Shown here one piece after another: positions 37,754-50,387 of a DNA stretch of 64,000 nt. Each line of letters begins with the position of its first letter. The first letter of the stretch is position 1. The translations under genes were made by a program, and so were the position numbers. Below the pieces are notes generated by a model, which was not told the origin of the DNA, made no database searches, and was given only the letters and a program-made list of their open reading frames with translations. Source of the stretch: Delphinus delphis (Eukaryota > Chordata > Mammalia > Artiodactyla > Delphinidae); contig NW_027192651.1 of assembly GCF_949987515.2 (NCBI RefSeq), positions 4,712,001 through 4,776,000 of the forward strand. The letters are read 5' to 3'.

Positions 37754-39333
37754 ACCCCAAAGTTTGGGTCGGCTCTGTTTACAAGAACCTCGTTTACCGT
37801 ACAAGTTCAATATCACAGAAAGTGAAAATTGAATAAAGAACTTGTGGTACTTACGTACAATGCAGTATCACTCAGCAATGAAATCTATGTCATCAGGCCC
37901 GTAGCAGCATAATGAGTGGATTCAGGTACGATGATTCTAACTGAAATAAGTCACACAGAAAAAGAATCATCCTAAGTTATCACTAATACACGGAATGTAA
38001 ACTTGGCTATACAGGAACTGAATTCCAAAACAGAACAGGGTCTCAAATTTAGAAAACCAACTTATGCTTGCTTAAGGGGAAAGGTGAGTTGGGGTGCTGC
38101 ATAAAACCAGAGGTTGAAATGAGCACAGATAAAGTTCCTTAAGCCAAATATGGAATAGACAAGAGCTACTCCTTGCTCAACGAAATGGACTCAATACCCC
38201 ATATTAAACGCCTAAGAATGTACCTGACTAGTAAGTATCTTAAAACCTATGGATTGCTATGTCTCAAAAAGAGAATCAAGCGTGTGTACAGGGACACTAA
38301 CGCAGCAGTCATAGGATTGGAGAGGTTCGGTGGGCAAATGAAGACCCTTTGAAGTCATATTGCATGGTACCCATTACACGGGTTTCAACTCTCCAGGTTT
38401 AAGGTATTCTTCCTTCAGCTAAAACATGCATGTGGAACCCAGAGTATGATCAACCATGTGAACGGGAGACGTGTTCAAATATGTCTCAGTTTTCGTACCC
38501 TGGTACTCGGGTGCAGCATTCCAGACGCTTTACTAACACTCTCCCAACTTGGAGTGTCAGCGCCTTTAACCTCCTGTTTGTCCCAGTTTGCAATTTCTGT
38601 GGAAGATGAACAGGAATAGGGAGAACCAATGAGAGACTAGCTGGAGGTGTCTGGACAGGCAAATTTAACTCTCATTTCCCACCAGGAAGAGGAAATAACC
38701 AAAGGCTCAGCGTGCCGTGCCGGAACCAGATTAGGGCCTGAAGCCATCCTGTGGTGATGCGGCCAGCTCAAAAGAAAGCGAGTTGAAGAAAGGAGCTCAG
38801 GGGCACTGTAATTCACAAACCTGCAGAGTTATAAATGACAGCTATCGTCCAAAAATATACTGAAGTAAGGCTGCCAAGAGGACTTGAAAGCGGGGCAGAA
38901 TTGCAGGAAAGCGATTTCAGGAGGTAGACTGGAATTGCATTGAAAGCATAGGAAAAGAGGCAGAACGTCCACAATGATGCACTTGGCCTAAAAGGGCGTA
39001 TGCGTTTTTTCCTGAATATATTCAGGAAAAAACGCATACGCCCTTTTTGGCCAACCAAGCAAGCTTGCAAAGGAAATCTGCACTACAATGAAGTCTCATT
39101 TCCCCCCGGTCAAAAGGGCCATCTGAAAAAGGTGTAAAATCCAGAAAGGCAGGACAGGCCATGGAGAACTGGGAGCCTTGTTATGCTGATGGGCGGGATG
39201 TAAATAGCCAACAGACACTTGGGAGAAGTGTATGGTGTTTCCTGAAACATCTAAAAAACAAAGCAAAGGAGCCAAGGGCACTTCCACTTATGGTCCTATA
39301 GCTTAGGGATATTAAAATCAAAACGACACAGCC
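37754..39333 (+). repeat. Satellite unit 25 (1,580 bp), first half of a two-unit repeat
   Basis: Shares rare variants with unit 27: CCTAAGTTATCAC, GTCTCAAAAAGAG, GGGACACTA, TTCGGTGGGC, CACTTGGGAG, AAAGGAGCCAAGG and AAAACGACAC. The palindrome at 38983-39054 has a single left-arm mismatch (GGCCTAAAAGG). Confidence 0.95.
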
Positions 39334-39950
39334 ACCCCAAAGTTTGGGACGCCTCTGTTTACAAGAACCTCATTTACCGTACAAGTTCAATATCACAGAA
39401 AGTGAAAATTGGATAAAGAAGTTGTGGTATTTACTTACAAAGCAATATCACTCTGCAATGAAATCTATGTCATCAGGCCCTTAGCAGCACAATGAGTGGA
39501 TTCAGGTATGATGATTCTAACTGAAATAAGTCACACAGAAAAAGAAACATCATAAGATATCAGTAATACACGGAATGTAAACTTGACTACACAGGAACTG
39601 AATTACAGAACAAAACAGTGTCTCAAATTTAGAAAACCAACTTATGCTTGCTTAAGGGGAAAGGTGAGTTGGGGTGCTGCATAAAACCAGAGATTGAAAT
39701 GAGCACAGATAAAGTTCCTTAAGCCAAATATGGAATAGACAAGAACTACTCCTTGCTCAACGAAATGGACTCAACACCGCATATTAAACGCCTAAGAATG
39801 TACCTGACTCGTAAGTATCTTAAAACCTATGGATTGCTAAGTCTCCGAAAGAGAATGAAGCATGTGTACAGGGGCATAAACGCAGCAGTGATTGGATTGG
39901 AGAGGTTCGGTGAGCAAATGAAGACCCTTTGAAGTCATATTGCATGGTAC
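37754..39950 (+). repeat. Two-unit repeat, first copy (unit 25 and left part of unit 26)
   Basis: Shares runs of rare variants with 40914-43100. The left limit may extend into the tail of unit 24, since units 24 and 26 share GCCATCTAAAAAAAG and AAAAGGCACAGCC. The right limit is near GGGTTTCACCTACCC at 39960, where unit 28 has GGGTCTCAACTCTCC. Confidence 0.8.
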
Positions 39951-40913
39951 CCATTCCACGGGTTTCACCTACCCAGGTTTAAGGTATTCTTCCTTCAGCT
40001 AAAACATGCATGTGGAACCTAGAGTATGATCAACCATGTGATCGGGAGACATATTCAAATATGTCTCAGTTTTCGTACCCTGGTACTCGGGTGCAACATT
40101 CCAGACGCTTTACTAACACTCTCCCGACTTGGAGAGTCAGTCCCTTTAACCTCCTGTTTGGCCCAGTTTGCAATTTCTGCGGAAGATGAACAGGAATAGC
40201 GAGAACCAATGAGAGACTAGCTGGAGGTGTCTGGACGGGCAAATTTAACTCTCATTTCCCACCAGGAAGAGGAATCAACCAAAGGCTCAGCGTGCCGTGC
40301 CGGAACCAGATTAGGCCTTGAAGCCATCCTGCGGTGTTGCGGCCAGGTCACAAGAAAGCGAGTTGAAGAAAGGAGCTCAGGGGCACTGTAATTCACAAAC
40401 CTGCAGAGTTATAAATGACAGCTATCGTCCAAAAATATACTGAAGTAAGGCTGCCAAGAGGACTTGAAAGCTGGGCAGAATTGCAGGAAACCGATTTCAG
40501 GAGGTAGACTGGAATTGCATTGAAAGCATAGGAAAAGAGGCAGAACGTCCACAATCATGCACTTGGCCAAAAAGGGCGTATGCGTTTTTTCCTGAATATA
40601 TTCAGGAAAAAACGCATACGCCCTTTTTGGCCAACCAAGCAAGCTTGCAAAGGAAATCTGCACTACAACGAAGTCTCACTTCCCCCCGGTCAAAAGGGCC
40701 ATCTAAAAAAAGTGTAAAATCCAGAAAAGCAGGACAGGCCATAGAGAACTGGGAGCCTTGTTATGCTGATGGGCGGGATGTAAATTGCCAACAGACACTC
40801 GGGAGAAGTGTATGGTGTTTCCTGAAACATCTAAAAAACAAAGCAACAGAGCCTAGGGCACTTCCACTTATGGTCCTATAGCTTAGGGAAATTAAATTCA
40901 AAAAGGCACAGCC
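39334..40913 (+). repeat. Satellite unit 26 (1,580 bp), second half of a two-unit repeat
   Basis: The left part matches unit 28 (CACTCTGCAATG, AACTTGACTAC, CAAGAACTACTCC) and then diverges near 39960. Perfect palindrome at 40563-40634. The tail carries AAAAAGGCACAGCC, shared with unit 24. Confidence 0.95.
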
Positions 40914-42488
40914 ACCCAAAAGTTTGGGACGCCTCTGTTTACAAGAACCTCGTTTACCGTACAAGTTCAATATCACAGAAAGTGAAAAATGGATAAAGAA
41001 CTTGTGGTACTTACGTACAATGCAGTATCACTCAGCAATGAAATCTATGTCATCAGGCCCGTAGCAGCATAATGAGTGGATTCAGGTATGATGATTCTAA
41101 CTGAAATAAGTCACACAGAAAAAGAAACATCCTAAGTTATCACTAATACACGGAATGTAAACTTGGCTACACAGGAACTGAATTCCAAAACAGAACAGGG
41201 TCTCAAATTTAGAAAACCAACTTATGCTTGCTTAAGGGGAAAGGTGAGTTGGGGTGCTGCATAAAACCAGAGATTGAGCACAGATAAAGTTCCTTAAGCC
41301 AAATATGGAATAGACAAGAGCTACTCCTTGCTGAACGAAATGGACTCAATACCCCATATTAAACGCCTAAGAATGTACCTGACTAGTAAGTATCTTAAAA
41401 CCTATGGATTGCTATGTCTCAAAAAGAGAATCAAGCGTGTGTACAGGGACACTATCGCAGCAGTGATAGGATTGGAGAGGTTCGGTGGGCAAATGAAGAC
41501 CCTTTGATGTCATATTGCATGGTACCCATTCCACGGGTTTCAACTCTCCAGGTTTAAGGTATTCTTCCTTCAGCTAAAACATGCATGTGGAACCCAGAGT
41601 ATGATCAACCATGTGATCGGGAGACGTGTTCAAATATGTCTCAGTTTTCGTACCCTGGTACTCGGGTGCAACATTCCAGACGCTTTACTAACACTCTCCC
41701 CACTTGGAGAGTCAGCGCCTTTAACCTCCTGTTTGGCCCAGTTTGCAATTTCTGTGGAAGATGAACAGGAATAGGGAGAACCAATGAGAGACTAGCTGGA
41801 GGTGTCTGGACAGGCAAATTTAACTCTCATTTCCCACCAGGAAGAGGAAATAACCAAAGGCTCAGCGTGCCGTGCCGGAACCAGATTAGGGCCTGAAGCC
41901 ATCCTGCAGTGTTGCGGCCAGCTCACAAGAAAGCGAGTTGAAGAAAGGAGCTCAGGGGCACTGTAATTCACAAACCTGCAGAGTTATAAATGACAGCTAT
42001 CGTCCAAAAATATACTGAAGTAAGGCTGCCAAGAGGACTTGAAAGTGGGGCAGAATTGCAGGAAAGCGATTTCAGGAGGTAGACTGGAATTGCATTGAAA
42101 GCATAGGAAAAGAGGCAGAACGTCCACAATGATGTACTTGGCCAAAAAGGGCGTATGCGTTTTTTCCTGAATATATTCAGGAAAAAACGCATACGCCCTT
42201 TTTGGCCAACCAAGCAAGCTTGCAAAGGAAATCTGCACTACAATGAAGTCTCATTTCCCCCCGGTCAAAAGGGCCATCTGAAAAAAGTCTAAAATCCAGA
42301 AAGGCAGGACAGGCCATGGAGAACTGGGAGACTTGTTATGCTGATGGGTGGGATGTAAATTGCCAACAGACACTTGGGAGAAGTGTATGGTGTTTCCTGA
42401 AACATCTAAAAAACAAAGCAAAGGAGCCAAGGGCACTTCCACTTATGGTCCTATAGCTTAGGGATATTAAAATCAAAACGACACAGCC
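40914..42488 (+). repeat. Satellite unit 27 (1,575 bp)
   Basis: Near-copy of unit 25 at +3,160. A private 5-bp loss turns GATTGAAATGAGCAC into GATTGAGCAC near 41273-41280. Perfect palindrome at 42138-42209, without the unit 25 mismatch. Confidence 0.95.
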
Positions 42489-43100
42489 ACCCCAAAGTTT
42501 GGGACCCCTCTGTTTACAAGAACCTCATTTACCGTACAAGTTCAATATCACAGAAAGTGAAAATTGGATAAAGAAGTTGTGGTATTTACTTACAAAGCAA
42601 TATCACTCTGCAATGAAATCTATGTCATCAGGCCCTTAAGAGCACAATGAGTGGATTCAGGTATGATGATTCTAACTGAAATAAGTCACACAGAAAAAGG
42701 AACATCATAAGATATCAGTAATACACGGAATGTAAACTTGACTACACAGGAACTGAATTACAGAACAGAACAGTGTCTCAAATTTAGAAAACCAACTTAT
42801 GCTTGCTTAAGGGGAAAGGTGAGTTGGGGTGCTGCATAAAACCAGAGATTGAAATGAGCACAGATAAATTTCCTTAAGCCAAATATGGAATAGACAAGAA
42901 CTACTCCTTGCTCAACGAAATGGACTCAACACCGCATATTAAACGCCTAAGAATGTACCTGACTAGTAAGTATCTTAAAACCTATGGATTGCTATGTCTC
43001 CGAAAGAGAATCAAGCATGTGTACAGGGGAATAAACGCAGCAGTGATAGGATTGGAGAGGTTGGGTGAGCAAATGAAGACCCTTTCAAGTCATATTGCAT
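40914..43100 (+). repeat. Two-unit repeat, second copy (unit 27 and left part of unit 28)
   Basis: Counterpart of 37754-39950 at about +3,160 bp, shifted to +3,155 after the 5-bp loss in unit 27. More substitutions separate the two copies than separate blocks A, B and C, so this duplication looks older. Confidence 0.8.
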
Positions 43101-44068
43101 GGTACCGTTTCCACGGGTCTCAACTCTCCAGGTTTAAGGTATTCTTCCTTCACCTAAAACATGCATGTGGAACCCAGAGTATGATCAACCGTGTGAATGG
43201 GAGACGTGTTCAAATATGTCTCAGTTTTCCTCCCCTGGTACTCGGGTGCAACATTCCAGATGCTTTACTAACACTCTCCCCACTTGGAGAGTCAGTCACT
43301 TTAACTTCCTGTTTGGCCCAGTTTGCAATTTCTGCGGAAGATGAACAGGAATAGGGAGAACCAATGAGAGACTAGCTGGAGGTGTCTGGACGGGCAAATT
43401 TAACTCTCATTTCCCACCAGGAAGAGGAAATAACCAAAGGCTCAGCGTGCCGTGCCGGAACCAGATTAGGGCCTGAAGCCATCCTGCAGTGTTGCGGCCT
43501 GCTCAAAAGAAAGCGAGTTGAAGAAAGGAGCTCAGGGGCACTGTAATTCACAAACCTGCAGAGTTATAAATGACAGCTATCGTCCAAAAATATACTGAAG
43601 TAAGGCTGCCAAGAGGACTTGAAAGCGGGGCAGAATTGCAGGAAACCAATTTCAGGAGGTAGACTGGAATTGCATTGAAAGCATAGGAAAAGAGGCAGAA
43701 CGTCCACAATGATGCACGTGGCCAAAAAGGGCGTATGCGTTTCTTCCTGAATATATTCAGGAAAAAACGCATACGCCCTTTTTGGCCAACCAAGCAAGCT
43801 TGCAAAGGAAATCTGCACTACAATGATGTCTCACTTCCCCCCGGTCAAAAGGGCCATCTGAAAAAAGTGTAAAATCCAGAAAGGCAGGACAGGCCATGGA
43901 GAACTGGGAGCCTTGTTATGCTGATGGGTGGGATGTAAATTTCCAACAGACACTGGGGAGAAGTGTATGGTGTTTCCTGAAACATCTGAAAAACAAAGCA
44001 ACAGAGCCTAGGGCACTTCCACTTATGGTCCTATAGCTTAGGGAAATTAAAATCAAAAAGACACAGCC
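42489..44068 (+). repeat. Satellite unit 28 (1,580 bp)
   Basis: The left half resembles unit 26; the right half starts a type shared with units 32 and 35 (GGGTGGGATG, AATTTCCAAC, CACTGGGGAG). CCCTTTGAAG reads CCCTTTCAAG here, removing a stop and creating a chance 148-codon plus-strand frame (42908-43354). Palindrome 43718-43789: left arm GTTTCTTCC is unpaired against an A, and the outermost base is also changed. Confidence 0.95.
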
Positions 44069-45648
44069 AGGCCAAAGTTTGGAACGGCTCTGTTCACAAG
44101 AACCTCGTTTACAGTACAAGTTCAACATCGCAAAAAGTGAAAAATGGATAAAGAAGTTGTGGTATTTACTTACAAAGCAATATCACTCAGCAATGAAATC
44201 TATTTCATCAGGCCCGTAGCAGCATAATGAGTGGATTCAGGTATGATGATTCTAACTGAAATAAGTCACACAGAAAAAGAAACATCATAAGATATCAGTA
44301 ATACACGGAATGTAAACTTGGCTACACAGGAACTGAATTACAGAACAAAACAGGCTCTCAAATTTAGAAAACCAACTTATGCTTCCTTAAGGGTAAAGGT
44401 GAGTTGGGGTGCTGCATAAAACCAGAGATTGAAATGAGCACAGATAAATTTCCTTAAGCCAAATATGGAATAGACAAGAGCTACTCCTTGCTCAACGTAA
44501 TGGACTCAACACCCCATATTAAACGCCTAAGAATGTACCTGACTAGTATGTATCTTAAAACCTATGGATTGCTATGTCTCCGAAAGAGAATCAAGCATGT
44601 GTACAGGGGCATAAATGCAGCAGTGATAGGATTGTAGAGGTTCGCTGAGCAAATGAAGACCCTTTGATGTCATATTGCATGGTACCCATTCCACGGGTCT
44701 CAACTCTCCAGGTTTAAGGTATTCTTCCTTCAGCTAAAACATGCATGTGGAACCCAGAGTATGATCAACCATGTGATCGGGAGACGTGTTCAAATATGTC
44801 TCAGTTTTCGTACCCTGGTACTCGGGTGCAACATTCCAGACGCTTTACTAACACTCTCCCGACTTGGAGAGTCAGTCCCTTTAACCTCCTGTTTGGCCCA
44901 GTTTGCAATTTCTGCGGAAGATGAACAGGAATAGCGAGAACCAATGAGAGACTAGCTGGAGGTGTCTGGACGGGCAAATTTAACTCTCATTTCCCACCAG
45001 GAAGAGGAATTAACCAAAGGCTCAGCGTGCCGTGCCGGAACCAGATTAGGGCCTGAAGCCATCCTGCGGTGTTGCGGCCAGCTCAAAAGAAAGCGAGTTG
45101 AAGAAAGGAGCTCAGGGGCACTGTAATTCACAAACGTGCAGAGTTATAAATGACAGCTATTGTCCAAAAATATACTGAAGTAAGGCTGCCAAGAGGACTT
45201 GAAAGCGGGGCAGAATTGCAGGAAACCGATTTCAGGAGGTAGACTGGAATTGCATTGAAAGCATAGGAAAAGAGGGAGAACGTCCACAATGATGCACTTG
45301 GCCGAAAAGGGCGTATGCGTTTTTTCCTGAATATATTCAGGGAAAAACGCATACGCACTTTTTGGCCAACCAAGCAAGCTTGCAAAGGAAATCTGCACTA
45401 CAGTGAATTCTCACTTCCCCCCGGTCAAAAGGGCCATCTGAAAAAAGTGTAAAATCCAGAAAGGCAGGACAGGCCATGGAGAACTGGGAGCCTTGTTATG
45501 CTGATGGGCGGGATGTAAATTGCCAACAGACACTCGGGAGAAGTGTATGGTGTTTCCTGAAACATCTAAAAAACAAAGCAACAGAGCCTAGGGCACTTCC
45601 ACTTATGGTCCTATAGCTTAGGGAAATTAAAATCAAAAAGACACAGCC
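44069..45648 (+). repeat. Satellite unit 29 (1,580 bp)
   Basis: First of three almost identical consecutive units. Markers: TGTTCACAAG, GCTTCCTTAAGGGTAAAGG, CTAGTATGTATC and ATTGTAGAGGTTCGCTGAGC. Palindrome 45298-45369: GGCCGAAAAGG, CAGGGAAAAAC and GCACTTTTT changes. Confidence 0.95.
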
Positions 45649-47228
45649 AGCCCAAAGTTTGGAACGGCTCTGTTCACAAGAACCTCGTTTACAGTACAAG
45701 TTCAACATCGCAAAAAGTGAAAAATGGATAAAGAAGTTGTGGTATTTACTTACAAAGCAATATCACTCAGCAATGAAATCTATGTCATCAGGCCCGTAGC
45801 AGCATAATGAGTGGATTCAGGTATGATGATTCTAACTGAAATAAGTCACACAGAAAAAGAAACATCATAAGATATCAGTAATACACGGAATGTAAACTTG
45901 GCTACACAGGAACTGAATTACAGAACAAAACAGGGTCTCAAATTTAGAAAACCAACTTATGCTTCCTTAAGGGTAAAGGTGAGTTGGGGTGCTGCATAAA
46001 ACCAGAGATTAAAATGAGCACAGATAAATTTCCTTAAGCCAAATATGGAATAGACAAGAGCTACTCCTTGCTCAACGAAATGGACTCAACACCCCATATT
46101 AAACGCCTAAGAATGTACCTGACTAGTATGTATCTTAAAACCTATGGATTGCTATGTCTCCGAAAGAGAATCAAGCATGTGTACAGGGGCATAAATGCAG
46201 CAGTGATAGGATTGTAGAGGTTCGCTGAGCAAATGAAGACCCTTTGATGTCATATTGCATGGTACCCATTCCACGGGTCTCAACTCTCCAGGTTTAAGGT
46301 ATTCTTCCTTCAGCTAAAACATGCATGTGGAACCCAGAGTATGATCAACCATGTGATCGGGAGACGTGTTCAAATATGTCTCAGTTTTCGTACCCTGGTA
46401 CTCGGGTGCAACATTCCAGACGCTTTACTAACACTCTCCCGACTTGGAGAGTCAGTCCCTTTAACCGCCTGTTTGGCCCAGTTTGCAATTTCTGCGGAAG
46501 ATGAACAGGAATAGCGAGAACCAATGAGAGACTAGCTGGAGGTGTCTGGACGGGCAAATTTAACTCTCATTTCCCACCAGGAAGAGGAATTAACCAAAGG
46601 CTCAGCGTGCCGTGCCGGAACCAGATTAGGGCCTGAAGCCATCCTGCGGTGTTGCGGCCAGCTCAAAAGAAAGCGAGTTGAAGAAAGGAGCTCAGGGGCA
46701 CTGTAATTCACAAACGTGCAGAGTTATAAATGACAGCTATTGTCCAAAAATATACTGAAGTAAGGCTGCCAAGAGGACTTGAAAGCGGGGCAGAATTGCA
46801 GGAAACCGATTTCAGGAGGTAGACTGGAATTGCATTGAAAGCATAGGAAAAGAGGCAGAACGTCCACAATGATGCACTTGGCCGAAAAGGGCGTATGCGT
46901 TTTTTCCTGAATATATTCAGGGAAAAACACATACGCACTTTTTGGCCAACCAAGGAAGCTTGCAAAGGAAATCTGCACTACAGTGAATTCTCACTTCCCC
47001 CCGGTCAAAAGGGCCATCTGAAAAAAGTGTAAAATCCAGAAAGGCAGGACAGGCCATGGAGAACTGGGAGCCTTGTTATGCTGATGGGCGGGATGTAAAT
47101 TGCCAACAGACACTCGGGAGAAGTGTATGGTGTTTCCTGAAACATCTAAAAAACAAAGCAACAGAGCCTAGGGCACTTCCACTTATGGTCCTATAGCTTA
47201 GGGAAATTAAAATCAAAAAGACACAGCC
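45649..47228 (+). repeat. Satellite unit 30 (1,580 bp), near-copy of unit 29
   Basis: Follows unit 29 at exactly +1,580 with few substitutions (for example AACCGCCTG for AACCTCCTG). Palindrome 46878-46949 has the unit 29 changes plus AACACATACG, a CpG change in the right arm. Confidence 0.95.
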
Positions 47229-48808
47229 AGCCCAAAGTTTGGAACGGCTCTGTTCACAAGAACCTCGTTTACAGTACAAGTTCAACATCGCAAAAAGTGA
47301 AAAATGGATAAAGAAGTTGTGGTATTTACTTACAAAGCAATATCACTCAGCAATGAAATCTATGTCATCAGGCCCGTAGCAGCATAATGAGTGGATTCAG
47401 GTATGATGATTCTAACTGAAATAAGTCACACAGAAAAAGAAACATCATAAGATATCAGTAATACACGGAATGTAAACTTGGCTACACAGGAACTGAATTA
47501 CAGAACAAAACAGGGTCTCAAATTTAGAAAACCAACTTATGCTTCCTTAAGGGTAAAGGTGAGTTGGGGTGCTGCATAAAACCAGAGATTAAAATGAGCA
47601 CAGATAAATTTCCTTAAGCCAAATATGGAATAGACAAGAGCTACTCCTTGCTCAACGAAATGGACTCAACACCCCATATTAAACGCCTAAGAATGTACCT
47701 GACTAGTATGTATCTTAAAACCTATGGATTGCTATGTCTCCGAAAGAGAATCAAGCATGTGTACAGGGGCATAAATGCAGCAGTGATAGGATTGTAGAGG
47801 TTCGCTGAGCAAATGAAGACCCTTTGATGTCATATTGCATGGTACCCATTCCACGGGTCTCAACTCTCCAGGTTTAAGGTATTCTTCCTTCAGCTAAAAC
47901 ATGCATGTGGAACCCAGAGTATGATCAACCATGTGATCGGGAGACGTGTTCAAATATGTCTCAGTTTTCGTACCCTGGTACTCGGGTGCAACATTCCAGA
48001 CGCTTTACTAACACTCTCCCGACTTGGAGAGTCAGTCCCTTTAACCGCCTGTTTGGCCCAGTTTGCAATTTCTGCGGAAGATGAACAGGAATAGCGAGAA
48101 CCAATGAGAGACTAGCTGGAGGTGTCTGGACGGGCAAATTTAACTCTCATTTCCCACCAGGAAGAGGAATTAACCAAAGGCTCAGCGTGCCGTGCCGGAA
48201 CCAGATTAGGGCCTGAAGCCATCCTGCGGTGTTGTGGCCAGCTCAAAAGAAAGCGAGTTGAAGAAAGGAGCTCAGGGGCACTGTAATTCACAAACGTGCA
48301 GAGTTATAAATGACAGCTATTGTCCAAAAATATACTGAAGTAAGGCTGCCAAGAGGACTTGAAAGCGGGGCAGAATTGCAGGAAACCGATTTCAGGAGGT
48401 AGACTGGAATTGCATTGAAAGCATAGGAAAAGAGGCAGAACGTCCACAATGATGCACTTGGCCGAAAAGGGCGTATGCGTTTTTTCCTGAATATATTCAG
48501 GAAAAAACGCATACGCCCTTTTTGGCCTACCAAGCAAGCATGCAAAGGAAATCTGCACTACAGTGAAGTCTCACTTCCCCCCGGTCAAAAGGGCCATCTG
48601 AAAAAAGTGTAAAATCCAGAAAGGCAGGACAGGCCATGGAGAACTGGGAGCCTTGTTATGCTGATGGGCGGGATGTAAATTGCCAACAGACACTCGGGAG
48701 AAGTGTATGGTGTTTCCTGAAACATCTAAAAAACAAAGCAACAGAGCCTAGGGCACTTCCACTTATGGTCCTATAGCTTAGGGAAATTAAAATCAAAAAG
48801 ACACAGCC
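47229..48808 (+). repeat. Satellite unit 31 (1,580 bp), hybrid
   Basis: The left part follows unit 30, including AACCGCCTG and the left-arm GGCCGAAAAGG. The right palindrome arm and tail switch to another type (CAGGAAAAAAC, GCCCTTTTTGGCCTA, GCAAGCATGC, TTTGGGACGCC in the next unit). Palindrome 48458-48529. Confidence 0.94.
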
Positions 48809-50386
48809 ACCCCAAAGTTTGGGACGCCTCTGTTTACAAGAACCTTGTTTACCGTACAAGTTCAATATCACAGAAAGTGAAAAATGGATAAAGAACTTGT
48901 GGTACTTACGTACAATGCAGTATCACTCAGCAATGAAATCTATGTCATCAGGCCCGTAGCAGCATAATGAGTGGATTCAGGTACGATGATTCTAACTGAA
49001 ATAAGTCACACAGAAAAAGAAACATCATAAGATATCACTAATACACGGAATGTAAACTTGGCTACACAGGAACTGAATTCCAAAACAGAACAGGGTCTCA
49101 AATTTAGAAAACCAACTTATGCTTGCTTAAGGGGAAAGGTGAGTTGGGGTGCTGCATAAAACCAGAGATTGAAATGAGCACAGATAAAGTTCCTTAAGCC
49201 AAATATGGAATAGACAAGAGCTACTCCTTGCTCAACGAAATGGACTCAACACCCCATATTAAACGCCTAAGAATGTACCTGACTAGTAAGTATCTTAAAA
49301 CCTATGGATTGCTATGTCTCCGAAAGAGAATCAAGCGTGTGTACAGGGGCATAAACGCAGCAGTGATAGGATTGGAGAGGTTCGGTGAGCAAATGAAGAC
49401 CCTTTGAAGTCATATTGCATGGTACCCATTCCACGGGTGTCAACTCTCCAGGTTTAAGGTATTCTTCCTTCAGCTAATACATGCATGTGGAACCTAGAGT
49501 ATGATCAACCATGTGAACGGGAGACGTGTTCAAATATGTCTCAGTTTTCCTCCCCTGGTACTCGGGTGCAACATTCCAGACGCTTTACTAACACTCTCCC
49601 CACTTGGAGAGTCAGCGCCTTTAACCTCCTGTTTGGCCCAGTTTTCAATTTCTGCGGAAGATGAACAGGAATAGGGAGAACCAATGAGAGACTAGCTGGA
49701 GGTGTCTGGACGGGCAAATTTAACTCTCATTTCCCACCAGGAAGAGGAAATAACCAAAGGCTCAGCGTGCCGTGCCGGAACCAGATTAGGGCCTGAAGCC
49801 ATCCTGCGGTGTTGCGGCCTGCTCAAAAGAAAGCGAGTTGAAGAAAGGAGCTCAGGGGCACTGTAATTCACAAACCTGCAGAGTTATAAATGACAGCTAT
49901 CGTCCAAAAATATACTGAAGTAAGGCTGCCAAGAGGATTGAAAGCGGGGCAGAATTGCAGGAAACCGATTTCAGGAGGTAGACTGGAATTGCATTGAAAG
50001 CATAGGAAAAGAGGCAGAACGTCCACAATGATGCACTTGGCCAAAAAGGGCGTATGCGTTTCTTCCTGAATATATTCAGGAAGAAACGCATACGCCCTTT
50101 TTGGCCAACCAAGCAAGCTTGCAAAGGAAATCTGCACTACAATGAAGTCTCACTTCCCCCCGGTCAAAAGGGCCATCTGAAAAAAGTGTAAAATCCAGAA
50201 AGGCAGGACAGGCCATGGAGAACTGGGAGCCTTGTTATGCTGATGGGTGGGATGTAAATTTCCAACAGACACTGGGGAGAAGTGTATGGTGTTTCCTGAA
50301 ACATCTAAAAAACAAAGCAACAGAGCCTAGGGCACTTCCACTTATGGTCCTATAGCTTAGGGAAATTAAAATCAAAAAGACACAGC
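48230..50386 (+). repeat. Three-unit-offset repeat, first copy (end of unit 31 and unit 32)
   Basis: Matches 52969-55126 at +4,739 bp, changing to +4,740 after the single-base loss at about 49936. The exact left edge is uncertain by about 100 bp because few diagnostic sites lie there. Confidence 0.8.
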
Positions 50387-50387
50387 C
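48809..50387 (+). repeat. Satellite unit 32 (1,579 bp), covariant palindrome
   Basis: The palindrome at 50037-50108 is perfect although both arms differ from consensus: GTTTCTTCC on the left, GGAAGAAAC on the right. One base is lost at about 49936 (AGAGGATTGAAAG), merging two frames. Unit 35 is its counterpart three units later. Confidence 0.95.
50037..50108. repeat. Palindrome with paired change (unit 32)
   Basis: A left-arm T-to-C change is matched by a right-arm A-to-G change, so all 36 pairs are kept. Units 28 and 35 have only the left change. Confidence 0.93.

Noticed and set aside
42908..43354. A 148-codon plus-strand open frame in unit 28
   Set aside because: Opened by one substitution (CCCTTTGAAG to CCCTTTCAAG) that removes a stop present in nearly all other units. 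No supporting features.
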